Assembly (NCBI GenBank): GCA_003280885.1
Contig: QCDN01000013.1
Coordinates: 1-32,515, forward strand
Direction of reading: 5' to 3'
Length of the DNA: 32,515 nucleotides
From: Prochlorococcus sp. AG-355-J04
Lineage (GTDB): Bacteria; Cyanobacteriota; Cyanobacteriia; PCC-6307; Cyanobiaceae
Shown piece after piece: positions 16,862-25,021 of the stretch. The number at the start of each line of letters is the position of its first letter. The first letter of the stretch is position 1. The notes beneath the pieces were generated by a model. That model searched no databases and was not told the origin of the DNA. It worked only from the letters and a program-made list of their open reading frames with translations. The translations under genes were made by a program, and so were the position numbers.

Positions 16862-17059
16862 ATGAGTGCAACTAAGAGAGAGGAAGTGTGTTCTCACCTT
16901 AGATATATAAGGTTAGAACTTAGAGAGATGCATCAAATGCTTATAAAGGAAGATTTGTTGCCAGATCTTAATGAAGCAAAGGAAGTACATGCACAACTTG
17001 ATGCTTTATTGGATTTATTATCAGAAAAAAAAATAAAGAAGATAAAAAGCCAATTTTGA
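16862..17059 (+). CDS. Small helical protein, HL..MH..L family (copy 1)
   Basis: This 65-residue helical protein has the core HLRYIRLELREMHQMLIKED, LLP, then HAQLDALLDLLSEKK. The same spacing and key residues recur in the protein at 18303-18485, so the two appear to be paralogues (see the findings). A TATAAT -10 at 16836-16841, part of TGTATAAT, lies 21 bp upstream of the ATG, so the leader is very short. No known domain. It probably forms a helical hairpin or dimer. Confidence 0.65.
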   Translation: MSATKREEVCSHLRYIRLELREMHQMLIKEDLLPDLNEAKEVHAQLDALLDLLSEKKIKKIKSQF

Positions 17060-17083
17060 AACTCTTTGTTAATTTGAATATAC

Positions 17084-17278
17084 TCAAAGATAATTTGTAG
17101 CTGATTCTATTTTTTTTCGATTATCGTGCATTTGTTCTAATTTATTGTAAATTTCTTTAATTTGGATTTGTATTAGATCGGTTGAATTTATATTGCTCAA
17201 AGCATCTAATGCCGAAAGAAGGCTGTCCTTGGCTTCAATTAAATGTCTACATTCTTTACTGCCTGCTTCGTATGACAT
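17084..17278 (-). CDS. Small helical hypothetical protein, 64 residues
   Basis: This soluble, mainly helical protein (CRHLIEAKDSLLSALDALSN, then IQIKEIYNKLEQMHDNRKK) has one Cys. It is convergent with the copy-1 gene, with only 24 bp between the stops. It shares size and coiled-coil character with its neighbours but not the HL..MH..LLP pattern, so I do not group it with them. The function is unknown. Confidence 0.55.
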   Translation of the reverse strand: MSYEAGSKECRHLIEAKDSLLSALDALSNINSTDLIQIQIKEIYNKLEQMHDNRKKIESATNYL

Positions 17279-17421
17279 AGGAATCCTAATAAAAATCTAA
17301 GTATCACAAATATATTAATAATTCTTCCGTATTGCTTGATACTCTTATCAAATCAACGCTTATTATTGTAATTTTCAATACAAAACATGCGTTTGATTTT
17401 ACTAGTATTTAGTTAAAACTT

Positions 17422-17604
17422 ATGCAAGAAAATTCCAATGATTATAAATTCTTTATTGAATTAGCTTTAGATAATGCAAGAAAAAGAATTAATCTACTAG
17501 ATAATCGGGATAAAAAGTGCGTTATAGCAGAATATAAGGAATGGTTTAATGAAGGTTTAAACAAGCATACAGTTTTACTACTAAGAGATGACCCCATCAT
17601 CTAA
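17422..17604 (+). CDS. Small hypothetical protein, 60 residues
   Basis: A 60-residue charged soluble protein (FFIELALDNARKRINLLDNR, then EYKEWFNEGLNKHTVLLLRD) with one Cys. It is divergent from the gene at 17084-17278 across about 140 bp. That gap contains an imperfect inverted repeat (17350-17359 with 17389-17399). I recognise no domain. Confidence 0.5.
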   Translation: MQENSNDYKFFIELALDNARKRINLLDNRDKKCVIAEYKEWFNEGLNKHTVLLLRDDPII

Positions 17605-17623
17605 AGTTATTTAATAATATTTT

Positions 17624-17719
17624 CTAATTCTTTGTATTCGAAGTGACCCTAAATAAAAAATAAAGACTTGCTATAAAAATTATTACCAGAATAACTGTTA
17701 ATGAAGAAAAATTATCCAT
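17624..17719 (-). CDS. Possible 31-residue one-helix membrane protein
   Basis: From ATG 17719 the frame encodes 31 residues: MDNFSSL, a hydrophobic helix (TVILVIIFIASLYFLF), and a short RVTSNTKN tail. The layout, with a short polar lumenal-type start, one helix and a basic stromal-type tail, resembles small photosystem or cytochrome b6f subunits. However, I cannot match it to PsbM, PsbN, PetL or PetM. It is convergent with the preceding gene. Confidence 0.4.
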   Translation of the reverse strand: MDNFSSLTVILVIIFIASLYFLFRVTSNTKN

Positions 17720-17777
17720 ACATCTATTTATTTAAAAATTATTTTAACTATAGCAGCTAAATTAAAACGTCTTGCAT

Positions 17778-17906
17778 TCAGCTTTCTTTAAAAAGAGAAA
17801 GAATAAATTTATTCAAATTTTCTTTTTCTAAAAATATTTTTTTATTCTTATAGTTTTTTAACTTCTTAAAAATTAAATCAACTAAATGTTCTGATTTTGG
17901 ATTCAT
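17778..17906 (-). CDS. Small basic hypothetical protein, 42 residues
   Basis: An ATG frame at 17906 encodes 42 residues, helical and Lys-rich (HLVDLIFKKLKNYKNKKIF, then NLNKFILSLFKES). It starts about ten bases after the lipoprotein gene on the same strand, so it could be cotranslated. A/T-rich sequence easily gives Lys/Asn/Phe-rich frames, hence low confidence. Confidence 0.35.
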   Translation of the reverse strand: MNPKSEHLVDLIFKKLKNYKNKKIFLEKENLNKFILSLFKES

Positions 17907-17915
17907 ATAATAATT

Positions 17916-18293
17916 TTATTTTTCTAATAAATAAATTTTCTCTTCACCTATTTTATCTGGCTTAGTTATTTTACATCCTTTATCTTTTTCCATATTACAA
18001 TCCTTTGTGGCAGGAACAGATTTCCAGGTACAAATTTTTTCTTGGGAATCTTCTTTTAAAATATTCCAACCATCATCTAAGTATTCTGAAATGCCATCCT
18101 CTCCACAGGAAAACTTTATTTCCATTCTTTTCTTTTCTAAATTAGTTTTCTCATTAAAGTTATTCTCCAAATTTTTTTTGGGAAACTCTTCATTAATTGA
18201 TGTTTTACAAGAATTTAAGAAAATTGCAATAAGAAGTATTTGAGATAATTTTTTTATTATGTTCAATGTTTTTAAATTTTGATAGTTTCGCAT
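17916..18293 (-). CDS. Putative lipoprotein, unknown function
   Basis: The product has 125 residues. The N-terminal signal (KKLSQILLIAIFLNSC) ends in a lipobox-like FLNSC with Cys at about residue 29, predicting a lipid-anchored protein. The mature part is charged and holds four further Cys (KFSCGED, KICTW, DCNME, GCKI), possibly two disulfides. I recognise no family. It starts 9 bp after the 60-residue gene at 18303-18485 and may share its transcript. Confidence 0.65.
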   Translation of the reverse strand: MRNYQNLKTLNIIKKLSQILLIAIFLNSCKTSINEEFPKKNLENNFNEKTNLEKKRMEIKFSCGEDGISEYLDDGWNILKEDSQEKICTWKSVPATKDCNMEKDKGCKITKPDKIGEEKIYLLEK

Positions 18294-18302
18294 TTTTTAA
18301 AA

Positions 18303-18485
18303 TTATAGTTTATTTGATTCTATTAATTTCAATAGTTTATCCATTTTATTCATCAATTTTTTCACATCATCTGGATGCGGTAATATTAATTCTTCAGTAA
18401 CTTCTAAATGCATTTTCTTTAAGCTTTGTCTCAAATCTTTTAAATGCATTTTTACGTTTTCTTTCTTTTGTTTTATATCAGTCAT
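18303..18485 (-). CDS. Small helical protein, HL..MH..L family (copy 2)
   Basis: The product has 60 residues: KMHLKDLRQSLKKMHLEVTE, LILPHPDDVKKLMNKMDKLL, KLIESNK. Aligned by eye with the protein at 16862-17059, both have HL-x-x-[IL]R at the same place, then MH three residues after a short helix, then E-[DE]-L-[IL]-LP, then a D-x-LL-x-L-[IL] end. These look like two members of one small family 1.3 kb apart in opposite orientation. The function is unknown. Confidence 0.65.
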   Translation of the reverse strand: MTDIKQKKENVKMHLKDLRQSLKKMHLEVTEELILPHPDDVKKLMNKMDKLLKLIESNKL

Positions 18486-18566
18486 AGGATTAAAATTTAA
18501 ACTTTATTAAACGTCAAGTTACTATCATAATATTGAGATGTTTGTTAATAGAGAATAATTAAAAAT

Positions 18567-19004
18567 TTAATTTTTTAAATTTTCTATTTCATAGATTTCT
18601 TCACCACCATAACAAAAATTTGTAGATAACATTCTTATTTCCCTTTTGTTAAATGTGATTAGATTTTTATTTTTAATAATATAATTTTTGGCAATCGCTT
18701 CACAATCTAATTTGTTTTTTGCATGTTTAATAACCGGATAAAAATATGCCAATGAAATAATTATAAATAAAAAAGTTATTATTGATTTTTTATCACTTTT
18801 AATTAATTCTTTAGACTTTTTTTTGACTTGTAATATTTTTATTAGTAATTTATCTGGTAATCCTATTTGAACAAATAATAACTCTACCCACCATGGAAGA
18901 TCCTTATCTTTCTTTTTCTTTGAGTTTTCGTATGTATTCATTTTATTAGCTTCATAATTTTGGCTTTTAACATCTTTAGGATTAGTTGTTTCTTTTTTAC
19001 TCAT
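18567..19004 (-). CDS. Hypothetical membrane protein, 145 residues
   Basis: The first 35 residues are polar and Lys/Asn-rich (MSKKETTNPKDVKSQNYEAN). A PWWVELLFVQIGLPDKLLIKIL segment follows that could lie on the membrane surface, then one transmembrane helix (SIITFLFIIISLAYFYPVI). The C-terminal domain of about 50 residues has two Cys (LDCEAI, NFCYGG). With the positive charges before the helix, the C-terminal Cys-containing domain is probably outside the cytoplasm. I recognise no family. It is monocistronic on the minus strand. Confidence 0.65.
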   Translation of the reverse strand: MSKKETTNPKDVKSQNYEANKMNTYENSKKKKDKDLPWWVELLFVQIGLPDKLLIKILQVKKKSKELIKSDKKSIITFLFIIISLAYFYPVIKHAKNKLDCEAIAKNYIIKNKNLITFNKREIRMLSTNFCYGGEEIYEIENLKN

Positions 19005-19132
19005 ATCATCGAATGATTTATTTGGAATGTAGAGGATTTATTTTGATTTGGAAACTATATTTTTATTTTATAAGTTTTAATTTATTTTATCTATGAATTT
19101 GAGTAATGTTAATTTGTATTTAAAATTTTTAA

Positions 19133-19402
19133 ATGGCAAAAAAAAGAAGGAAATTAAATAAAGATTTTGAGAGAAAAATATATTCATCAAAAAAAAATGT
19201 CGAATTAGTTTTAGCAAAAATCTATGATATAGATGATGAAGACATTCAAAAAGAATATATGAGCGCTTTCAACAGAGTTGTTTACTTATATGATGAATTA
19301 AAAGAAGATTATGAAAGACAGGGATTTTCTGATAATTCAGAAGAAATTCTAACAAACTATAAAAATGCTTTTAATCTTTTTGAATCAGAATTTGAAATTT
19401 AA
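19133..19402 (+). CDS. Hypothetical soluble protein, 89 residues
   Basis: A charged, helical 89-residue protein. The basic start MAKKRRKLNKDF is followed by a long acidic helical part (YDIDDEDIQKEYMSAFNR, LYDELKEDYERQGF). It has no membrane segment and no Cys. The arrangement could suit binding to a protein or nucleic acid, but no domain is recognised. It is convergent with the small secreted protein, with 12 bp between the stops. Confidence 0.6.
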   Translation: MAKKRRKLNKDFERKIYSSKKNVELVLAKIYDIDDEDIQKEYMSAFNRVVYLYDELKEDYERQGFSDNSEEILTNYKNAFNLFESEFEI

Positions 19403-19414
19403 ATTTAATTTCTA

Positions 19415-19621
19415 TCAACGTTTATAAGGTTTTACTGGAATTTCAATAAACTTTCCTTTTTGGAGATCAGATCTTTTCTCTTGTAAATTTTTTATACATG
19501 TGGATACCCTTTTCTGCTTTTTACAAAAATTTTTTATTTGGTAGTCAGTAAGTGATAATGTTTCATTACTAAATGAAAAAAAGGCTAATAAAAACATAGA
19601 TAAATTTAATACCAATTTCAT
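19415..19621 (-). CDS. Small secreted hypothetical protein, 68 residues
   Basis: An N-terminal signal peptide (MKLVLNLSMFLLAFFSFSN) is followed by a basic mature peptide of about 48 residues with two Cys (KNFCKKQKR, STCIKNL), which could form one disulfide, and a Pro/Lys-rich end (IPVKPYKR). It is probably periplasmic or lumenal. I recognise no family. It lies 40 bp downstream of the DUF2103 gene on the same strand. Confidence 0.6.
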   Translation of the reverse strand: MKLVLNLSMFLLAFFSFSNETLSLTDYQIKNFCKKQKRVSTCIKNLQEKRSDLQKGKFIEIPVKPYKR

Positions 19622-19661
19622 TGCTCTTCACCTGACTATTTTCTAATTCTCTTTAATTTAA

Positions 19662-19940
19662 TTACTTTATATTATAAATATCAATAATTTGTTTTAATTC
19701 ATCTTTACTTAAGTCTGTTGAAATAAAAACTTCTTGGGCTGTTTTACCCTTTCTTGCGATTGCTTTATATCCATTTATAGTTTTTACTGACAATCTAAAT
19801 ATCAATTTTGCAGATCTTCCCCTAGCTCTTGATATAACCCCTGGAGTTATTGTCTTGATATTTATGTTTAGTGCTAATTTCTTTAGTATTGGAATTAGAC
19901 CTTCAATATTTGTACTATGATTTAAAACTAATCTTCCCAA
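19662..19940 (-). CDS. DUF2103 family protein
   Basis: This 92-residue protein starts GRLVLNHSTNIEGLIPIL, then TITPGVISRARGRSAKL and INGYKAIARKGKTAQEVFI. I recognise this as the pattern of DUF2103, a small family conserved in cyanobacteria and sometimes labelled as predicted metal-binding. A TAG lies seven codons upstream in frame with no ATG between, so TTG 19940 is the only reasonable start. It would be basic, soluble and cytoplasmic. Its biochemical role is not established as far as I know. Confidence 0.75.
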   Translation of the reverse strand: MGRLVLNHSTNIEGLIPILKKLALNINIKTITPGVISRARGRSAKLIFRLSVKTINGYKAIARKGKTAQEVFISTDLSKDELKQIIDIYNIK

Positions 19941-20056
19941 TTTTAATTTTTCTTTATTCTATTGAGAAAATTTTATTTCCGAGAAATTAACTTTAGCTTT
20001 CAAATGATTAAAAATTTTTGAAGTTCTGTTATATTTATAAAAACGATTACATTCTA

Positions 20057-20158
20057 ATGATCTTTCAAATAGGCTGGGCAGCATTGGCTGCTATTTTTAC
20101 TTTTTCAATTGCCATGGTTGTTTGGGGAAGAAATGGGGACGGATCCATTGACATATGA
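20057..20158 (+). CDS. petN: Cytochrome b6f complex subunit VIII, PetN
   Basis: This 33-residue protein is read directly from ATG 20057: [20 protein letters not shown] followed by [13 protein letters not shown]. That is nearly the textbook PetN sequence, one transmembrane helix in the cytochrome b6f complex of the thylakoid membrane, needed for complex stability and electron transfer between the photosystems. The small size makes it easy to miss. Its stop codon overlaps the start of the next small gene (ATGA), suggesting coupled translation. Confidence 0.95.
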
Positions 20159-20295
20159 TTTCATTTTTAACTTATGAAGTCTATTTAAGTAAATTTCTTA
20201 TCTTAACATCTTTTGTTTTACTCATATTCATAACACTAGCTGTAATTTATATATCCTATGTCTCTTGGAAAGATAAAAAAAGATTAAAAAAATAG
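20155..20295 (+). CDS. Small membrane protein overlapping petN
   Basis: The ATG at 20155 overlaps the petN TGA in an ATGA arrangement. The 46-residue product has a polar start ([13 protein letters not shown]), one long transmembrane helix ([20 protein letters not shown]) and a basic tail (WKDKKRLKK). The overlap implies translation coupled to petN, and the protein probably lies in the same membrane. I do not recognise a named family; a photosynthetic-membrane role is inferred from context only. It ends 3 bp before the convergent end of thf1. Confidence 0.65.
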
Positions 20296-20298
20296 GTA

Positions 20299-20907
20299 TT
20301 ATTTTCGGTCTTTTTTCTTATCTTTAATTCTGAGCTCTTGAATTAATTCTTTTGCTTGTTCCATTTTTGATATGCTGCTTTTGTAGATTCCAATATCTTT
20401 TTCTGCTTTATTAGCAGATAAGCTTAGCTTATCAAAAATATCAGAGGTCATCTTATTTTTATCTGATTCATTTTTCTCTTTGAAATCTTGGGAGTTTGAA
20501 ATTAATATATATATTCCTAAGTTCAAAATCCTTGAAGGATAAAGTTTAGAATTACTTTTTTCTATTAATAACTTTAAAATATCTTCAGATGTTTTATCCT
20601 TGAATTCTTTTTTAGACTTTTTAGATATTTCATTAATTTCCTTCGCCTCAAAATTTGAAGAACTGCATAAAGATTCAAAAAGTAGATCCAAGTGTTTTTC
20701 AGGTTGATATCCTTTCATTAATTCTTTGAATGTTTCGGTGAGACCGACACAAAAGAGATAATCTTGTGTAAATTCATTTTGATGGTTTAAAAGATTAAGT
20801 TCGACAAGCATTTCATCAACTATTCTTTTATATAAACCTGGAATGACGTAAGGAAAATTTTCATGAAATAACTTTTTGCTATCTGAAACAGTCAATTTTT
20901 CTTTCAA
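20299..20907 (-). CDS. thf1: Thf1 / Psb29, photosystem II biogenesis protein
   Basis: This helical protein has the Thf1 pattern LTVSDSKKLFHENFPYVIPG, then YKRIVDEMLVELNLLNHQ and LFCVGLTETFKELMKGYQPE. Thf1/Psb29 takes part in thylakoid formation, photosystem II repair and, in plants and cyanobacteria, FtsH protease stability. The frame is open up to a TTG at 20952 (217 residues). I place the start at TTG 20907, giving MKEKLTVSDSKK and about 202 residues, because the conserved family sequence begins there; neither start is an ATG. The C-terminus is a coiled coil (ISKMEQAKELIQEL). Its proximity to ftsH (1 kb away) fits the functional link. Confidence 0.88.
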   Translation of the reverse strand: MKEKLTVSDSKKLFHENFPYVIPGLYKRIVDEMLVELNLLNHQNEFTQDYLFCVGLTETFKELMKGYQPEKHLDLLFESLCSSSNFEAKEINEISKKSKKEFKDKTSEDILKLLIEKSNSKLYPSRILNLGIYILISNSQDFKEKNESDKNKMTSDIFDKLSLSANKAEKDIGIYKSSISKMEQAKELIQELRIKDKKKDRK

Positions 20908-20987
20908 TTTTTTATATGTAAACCTTAATAAGGTTAGCGTATGTTGACTCAATATCGTTAATATCTAATAAACAGATAAATATTATT

Positions 20988-21575
20988 ATGATCCCCTTAG
21001 TTTTAGAAGAATCAGGCGGTAGTGAAAGAGTCTTTGATATTTATTCGAGACTATTAAGAGAGAGAATAATCTTTTTGGGAGAACAAGTTACTAGTGAAAC
21101 TGCTAATAGAATTGTTGCTCAATTATTGTTCCTCGAGGCAGAGGATCCAGATAAGGACATTTATATGTACATAAATTCGCCTGGCGGATCCGTATATGAC
21201 GGATTGGGTATCTTTGACACAATGCAACATGTAAAGCCTGAAATTCATACTGTTTGTGTTGGCTTAGCAGCTAGTATGGGTGCATTTTTGCTTGCGGCAG
21301 GTACTAAAGGTAAAAGAAGCAGCCTTAGACATTCAAGAATCATGATTCATCAACCACTTGGAGGAGCTAGAGGGCAGGCCAGTGATATTAGAATTCAAGC
21401 AGATGAGATTTTGTTCTTAAAAGAACGACTTAATACTGAATTATCAGAAAGAACTGGAAAGGATTATGACACTATCAAAGAAGATACTGATAGGGATTTT
21501 TATATGTCCCCAAAGGAAGCGGTTGAGTACGGTTTAATTGATCTGGTTTTGGATAAAAAACCGATAAAAGTTTAG
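20988..21575 (+). CDS. clpP: ATP-dependent Clp protease proteolytic subunit ClpP
   Basis: This 195-residue serine protease has its catalytic Ser96 in GLAASMGAF, His121 in MIHQPLGG and a probable Asp170 in DTDRDFY. It also has the [15 protein letters not shown] oxyanion strand. The residues needed for activity are present, so this is a catalytic ClpP and not the inactive ClpR paralogue found in cyanobacteria. It starts [15 protein letters not shown] without a propeptide. The end overlaps the ftsH stop codon tail to tail by four bases, with no terminator between them. Confidence 0.95.
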   Translation: MIPLVLEESGGSERVFDIYSRLLRERIIFLGEQVTSETANRIVAQLLFLEAEDPDKDIYMYINSPGGSVYDGLGIFDTMQHVKPEIHTVCVGLAASMGAFLLAAGTKGKRSSLRHSRIMIHQPLGGARGQASDIRIQADEILFLKERLNTELSERTGKDYDTIKEDTDRDFYMSPKEAVEYGLIDLVLDKKPIKV

Positions 21576-23485
21576 CTTAGTAATTGAGGTGTTCTTTCTT
21601 TCTCAGGAATTTTGGTAAATTTGGAAAGAATACTTACAAATTCATCACCATCTAATGTTTCTTTTTCAATTAGTAGATCAACAATCTTATCCATAGCTTC
21701 TCTATTTTTGCTTACTATATCGTAGGTTTCTTTATAACATTCCTTGACCATTACTCTTACGCTTTCATCTATTTGTTTAGAGATTGAATCAGAAACTTCA
21801 CTTCTAGTCATCAAATCTCTACCAACAAATACTTCTTGATTACCACTTTCTAAAGCTATTGGACCTAAATTACTCATTCCAAATCTAGTAACCATTTGGC
21901 GGGCCATTGAAGCAACTTGTTGGAAATCGCCTCCCGCTCCTGTTGTAATCTCACCTTCTCCAAAAACTACATCTTCAGCAGCTCTTCCTCCTAAAGCACC
22001 CATTATCCTCGCTTTTAATTGCGCCCTGCTAACAAGGGTTTGTTCATCGTCTGGGGTAAACCAAGTTAATCCTTTAGCTTGACCTCTTGGTATGACGGTC
22101 ACTTTTTGAACAGGATCATGGGCTTTTACAAGTGAACCTATGAGAGCATGACCAACTTCATGATAAGCAATTAATCTTTTACTTCTACCATCAGTTAATG
22201 GAGAACCTTCCATCCCTGCGACAATCCTATCTACAGAGTCATCAATTTCTGAAATACTGATAGAGTCTTTTCTCCTTCTAGCAGTTAAAATAGCAGCCTC
22301 ATTTAATAAATTTGCTAAATCTGCTCCAGTAAAACCGGGTGTTCTTCTTGCAATGCTTTCAAGTGTTAAATCCTCTTGAAGTTTTTTATTCCTTGCATGA
22401 ACTTCCAATATTGATAGTCTGCCCTTGATGTCGGGCGCGTCTACAGTTACCTGTCTATCAAATCTGCCGGGTCTCATTAGAGCTGAGTCTAGAACATCAG
22501 GCCTGTTTGTAGCTGCGATTATTATTATGCCACTATTACCTTCAAAGCCATCCATTTCAGTAAGTAATTGGTTGAGAGTTTGTTCTCTCTCATCATTACC
22601 TCCACCAATACCTGCACCCCTTTGCCTACCAACAGCATCGATTTCATCAATAAAAATTAAACAAGGACTATTCTCTTTAGCTCTTTTGAAAAGGTCTCTA
22701 ACTCTGCTAGCACCAACACCAACAAACATTTCAACAAATTCAGAACCAGATAATGAGAAGAATGGTACACCTGCTTCACCTGCAATTGCTTTTGCTAAAA
22801 GGGTTTTACCGGTACCAGGAGGGCCTACCAATAAAACGCCTTTCGGAATCCTTGCTCCTACAGAAGTAAATTTTTCTGGTTTTTTCAGAAAAGTGACAAC
22901 TTCTTGCAAATCCTGTTTTGCTTCATTAACACCTGCAACATCATCGAAAACGACTCCTGTTTCAGCTTCCATTGCAAATCTCGCTTTAGTTTTTCCAAAC
23001 TGCATTGCTTGGCCAGGACCTCCAGGCATACCATTCGACCTCCTCGCTAATAAAATTAAACCTCCAATTAAGATAGCCGGGAAGAGTAAATTACCTAAAA
23101 TTCCTAATGCAGGAGGAGCTGTTTTTATTGGATGAACATCAAAACTAATTCCCTCATTTTTTAAAATATTTATAAGTTCTGGTGTTAGGCCGGGAAGGTC
23201 TACACGCAACCTTTGAACTTTATTATCTAAATCCGAATCTATTGTCTCTATAACTGCATTTCTGCCTCCCTCAAAAATATCAACAGATGTAACCCTTCCC
23301 GAATTAATGTAATCTAAAAATCTGCCGTAACTAACTCTTGCTACCGCTGAATTTCTTGGTGCAACAGTAGTGCCATTAGATTTAAGCGAATCTACGTTGC
23401 TTGAAGATAAAAATTGGTAGGAAAGTGCTATTACTAGAAGTATAGGTAAAGCCCATAAAATTAATGTTTTGAATTTTTGATTCAT
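21572..23485 (-). CDS. ftsH: ATP-dependent zinc metalloprotease FtsH
   Basis: The product is 637 residues from ATG 23485 (a TTG at 23503 would add six). The N-terminus has a membrane helix ([15 protein letters not shown]), a lumenal domain and a second helix ([14 protein letters not shown]). The AAA module follows, with Walker A GPPGTGKT at 221-228, Walker [10 protein letters not shown] and an SRH region ending RPGRFDRQ. The zinc site HEVGH lies at 442-446. It degrades damaged membrane proteins, in cyanobacteria notably photosystem II D1. Prochlorococcus carries several ftsH genes; I cannot say which paralogue this is. The long rightward frame at 22425-23135 is a shadow of this gene. Confidence 0.95.
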   Translation of the reverse strand: MNQKFKTLILWALPILLVIALSYQFLSSSNVDSLKSNGTTVAPRNSAVARVSYGRFLDYINSGRVTSVDIFEGGRNAVIETIDSDLDNKVQRLRVDLPGLTPELINILKNEGISFDVHPIKTAPPALGILGNLLFPAILIGGLILLARRSNGMPGGPGQAMQFGKTKARFAMEAETGVVFDDVAGVNEAKQDLQEVVTFLKKPEKFTSVGARIPKGVLLVGPPGTGKTLLAKAIAGEAGVPFFSLSGSEFVEMFVGVGASRVRDLFKRAKENSPCLIFIDEIDAVGRQRGAGIGGGNDEREQTLNQLLTEMDGFEGNSGIIIIAATNRPDVLDSALMRPGRFDRQVTVDAPDIKGRLSILEVHARNKKLQEDLTLESIARRTPGFTGADLANLLNEAAILTARRRKDSISISEIDDSVDRIVAGMEGSPLTDGRSKRLIAYHEVGHALIGSLVKAHDPVQKVTVIPRGQAKGLTWFTPDDEQTLVSRAQLKARIMGALGGRAAEDVVFGEGEITTGAGGDFQQVASMARQMVTRFGMSNLGPIALESGNQEVFVGRDLMTRSEVSDSISKQIDESVRVMVKECYKETYDIVSKNREAMDKIVDLLIEKETLDGDEFVSILSKFTKIPEKERTPQLLS

Positions 23486-23592
23486 TAATTTGTAGAAAGT
23501 CAATTCTAGGATTCTAGAATGAATCAGTGCATTTCGTTGATATTTTCTCTAACTTTATGCTTATACTACTCTTTAATGTATCTAATTTATAA

Positions 23593-23802
23593 ATGAAATT
23601 TGAGATCAACGATAAGGTTAAGTTGATTGCGCCAGTCTCTTACTTGAAGACTTCAGATAATATGCCGATGTTAAGACCACCTGATCTAGTGGCAATTGAT
23701 GAAATTGGGGAAATCCTTTCAATTAAATCTCCAGATACTGTTGAAGTAAAGTTTAGGAGAGGTTCGTTTTTAATAGATATTGATAAGATTGAAAAAAACT
23801 AA
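23593..23802 (+). CDS. sipA: SipA-like (DUF3148) regulator
   Basis: This 69-residue SH3-like beta protein contains KTSDNMPMLRPPD, the signature of DUF3148 proteins, and ends VKFRRGSFLIDIDKIE. The family includes SipA, which binds the histidine kinase NblS/Hik33 and modulates stress and high-light signalling in freshwater cyanobacteria. That role here is transferred from the family. It is divergent from ftsH, so high-light induction of both is possible. Confidence 0.8.
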   Translation: MKFEINDKVKLIAPVSYLKTSDNMPMLRPPDLVAIDEIGEILSIKSPDTVEVKFRRGSFLIDIDKIEKN

Positions 23803-23803
23803 T

Positions 23804-25021
23804 CTAAAAGTTTTTCTTCCACCTATTTGAAATTTCTAAACATACATTTTTATTTCCAGAAATACTCAGAAAAGGTTTTAAAAAATACTTTTTAGTTAAT
23901 TTCAAAATATCTAGCGAAGAAATTTTCTCTATTTTTAAATTTAAATCGTTCTCAGAAATTGGTGTAATACCATAACTTACTAACTGTATCTTTCTCTGTA
24001 AAATATCATCTAGTGATTGATTTCCTAATAAAAAAGAACCTTTTAGTTTTTCTTTTGCTAAAAATATTTCAGCATCAGTCAACGGATTTAAAAGTAAATT
24101 TTTCCATAGTGTTGATAAAAGTTCAAAAGCAAAAAGTGCTTGATCATTGGATACGGATAAATAAATTAAAAATGGGGCATTTCCACTCCTGATAGGATAA
24201 TAAACACCTAAATCGTAAGTGATACCATGTTTTTCTCTAAAAAGTTTAAATAAAGCAGCGCTCATTCCATAAGATAAATATGACTCCAAAACCTTAAGAG
24301 GAAAATATTCACTACTTCTTCGCGAGCAAGTTTGGTCCCCCATTATTATTATTGTTTGATTTGAATCATTATTTATGTAATCAAATCTATTAGCAGCAGT
24401 TAAATTATGATTTACACATCCTGATTGTTCTTTTAGGATTTTTTTTTCTAATGTTCCAAAATTTTCTCCATTTATATTGGGATTATTTGAAATTAAATAT
24501 TTTTCTCTATTTTTAAAATTCTTAAACTCGAGTAAAACATCTTCATAGGTAATCTTTGAGACATCTTCTGCATTTCCAATAGTGTTAAAAGCATAAGGAT
24601 GATTTGAGTAAACTATTTTTCTCCATTTTTCAAAACAGATATTGAATGGATTCTCTTTATCTTTCTTAAGGTAATCAGTAGAAGATTTTTTTACTTTTTT
24701 AAATTCTGTTTCATTGAGTAATGGCTTATTAATTATTAAATCCAACAAAGGGAATAACTTGCTGAAATGTTCATTTAAGGATTTAAGGCTTATTGAAATA
24801 CCATCTTCAAATATTTCTTGATTTAATTCTGCTCCATAGGACTCAAGATACTCTGAGAGAGTGAAATTGTTAAAGCCTTCACATCCTCTGGTAAGTAATG
24901 AACAAAGGATCTTGTTTATCCCTTTTTTGCCAGTACTATCCATATCACTCCCCCCTTTTATCCAAATTGAAGCAGTTGAAAAATTTCTTTTTTTATTATT
25001 TAAAAAATATTTTTTTAACAT
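23804..25021 (-). CDS. M16 peptidase family subunit lacking the HxxEH zinc motif
   Basis: This 405-residue protein has the M16 fold sequence pattern: ASIWIKGGSDMDSTGKKGIN and, in the C-terminal half, RRSSEYFPLKVLESYLSYGMSAALFKLFREKHGITYDLGVYY. Where active members have HFLEH it reads INKILCSLLTRGCEG, so the zinc ligands are missing. It should act as the non-catalytic partner, as in mitochondrial processing peptidase and bacterial two-subunit M16 enzymes. Its ATG directly follows the stop codon of the catalytic subunit gene, so the two are coupled. The substrate is unknown. Confidence 0.85.
   Translation of the reverse strand: MLKKYFLNNKKRNFSTASIWIKGGSDMDSTGKKGINKILCSLLTRGCEGFNNFTLSEYLESYGAELNQEIFEDGISISLKSLNEHFSKLFPLLDLIINKPLLNETEFKKVKKSSTDYLKKDKENPFNICFEKWRKIVYSNHPYAFNTIGNAEDVSKITYEDVLLEFKNFKNREKYLISNNPNINGENFGTLEKKILKEQSGCVNHNLTAANRFDYINNDSNQTIIIMGDQTCSRRSSEYFPLKVLESYLSYGMSAALFKLFREKHGITYDLGVYYPIRSGNAPFLIYLSVSNDQALFAFELLSTLWKNLLLNPLTDAEIFLAKEKLKGSFLLGNQSLDDILQRKIQLVSYGITPISENDLNLKIEKISSLDILKLTKKYFLKPFLSISGNKNVCLEISNRWKKNF

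Noticed and set aside
17350-17399. Imperfect inverted repeat AAATCAACGC / GCGTTTGATTT in a divergent gap
   Set aside because: One-base bulge and a 29-base spacer; it is not followed by a T run and could be chance. Noted only as a possible operator.
22425-23135. Rightward 236-codon open frame inside ftsH
   Set aside because: It is antisense to a highly conserved gene, Pro/Ser-rich as expected from reverse translation of FtsH, and has no recognisable domain.
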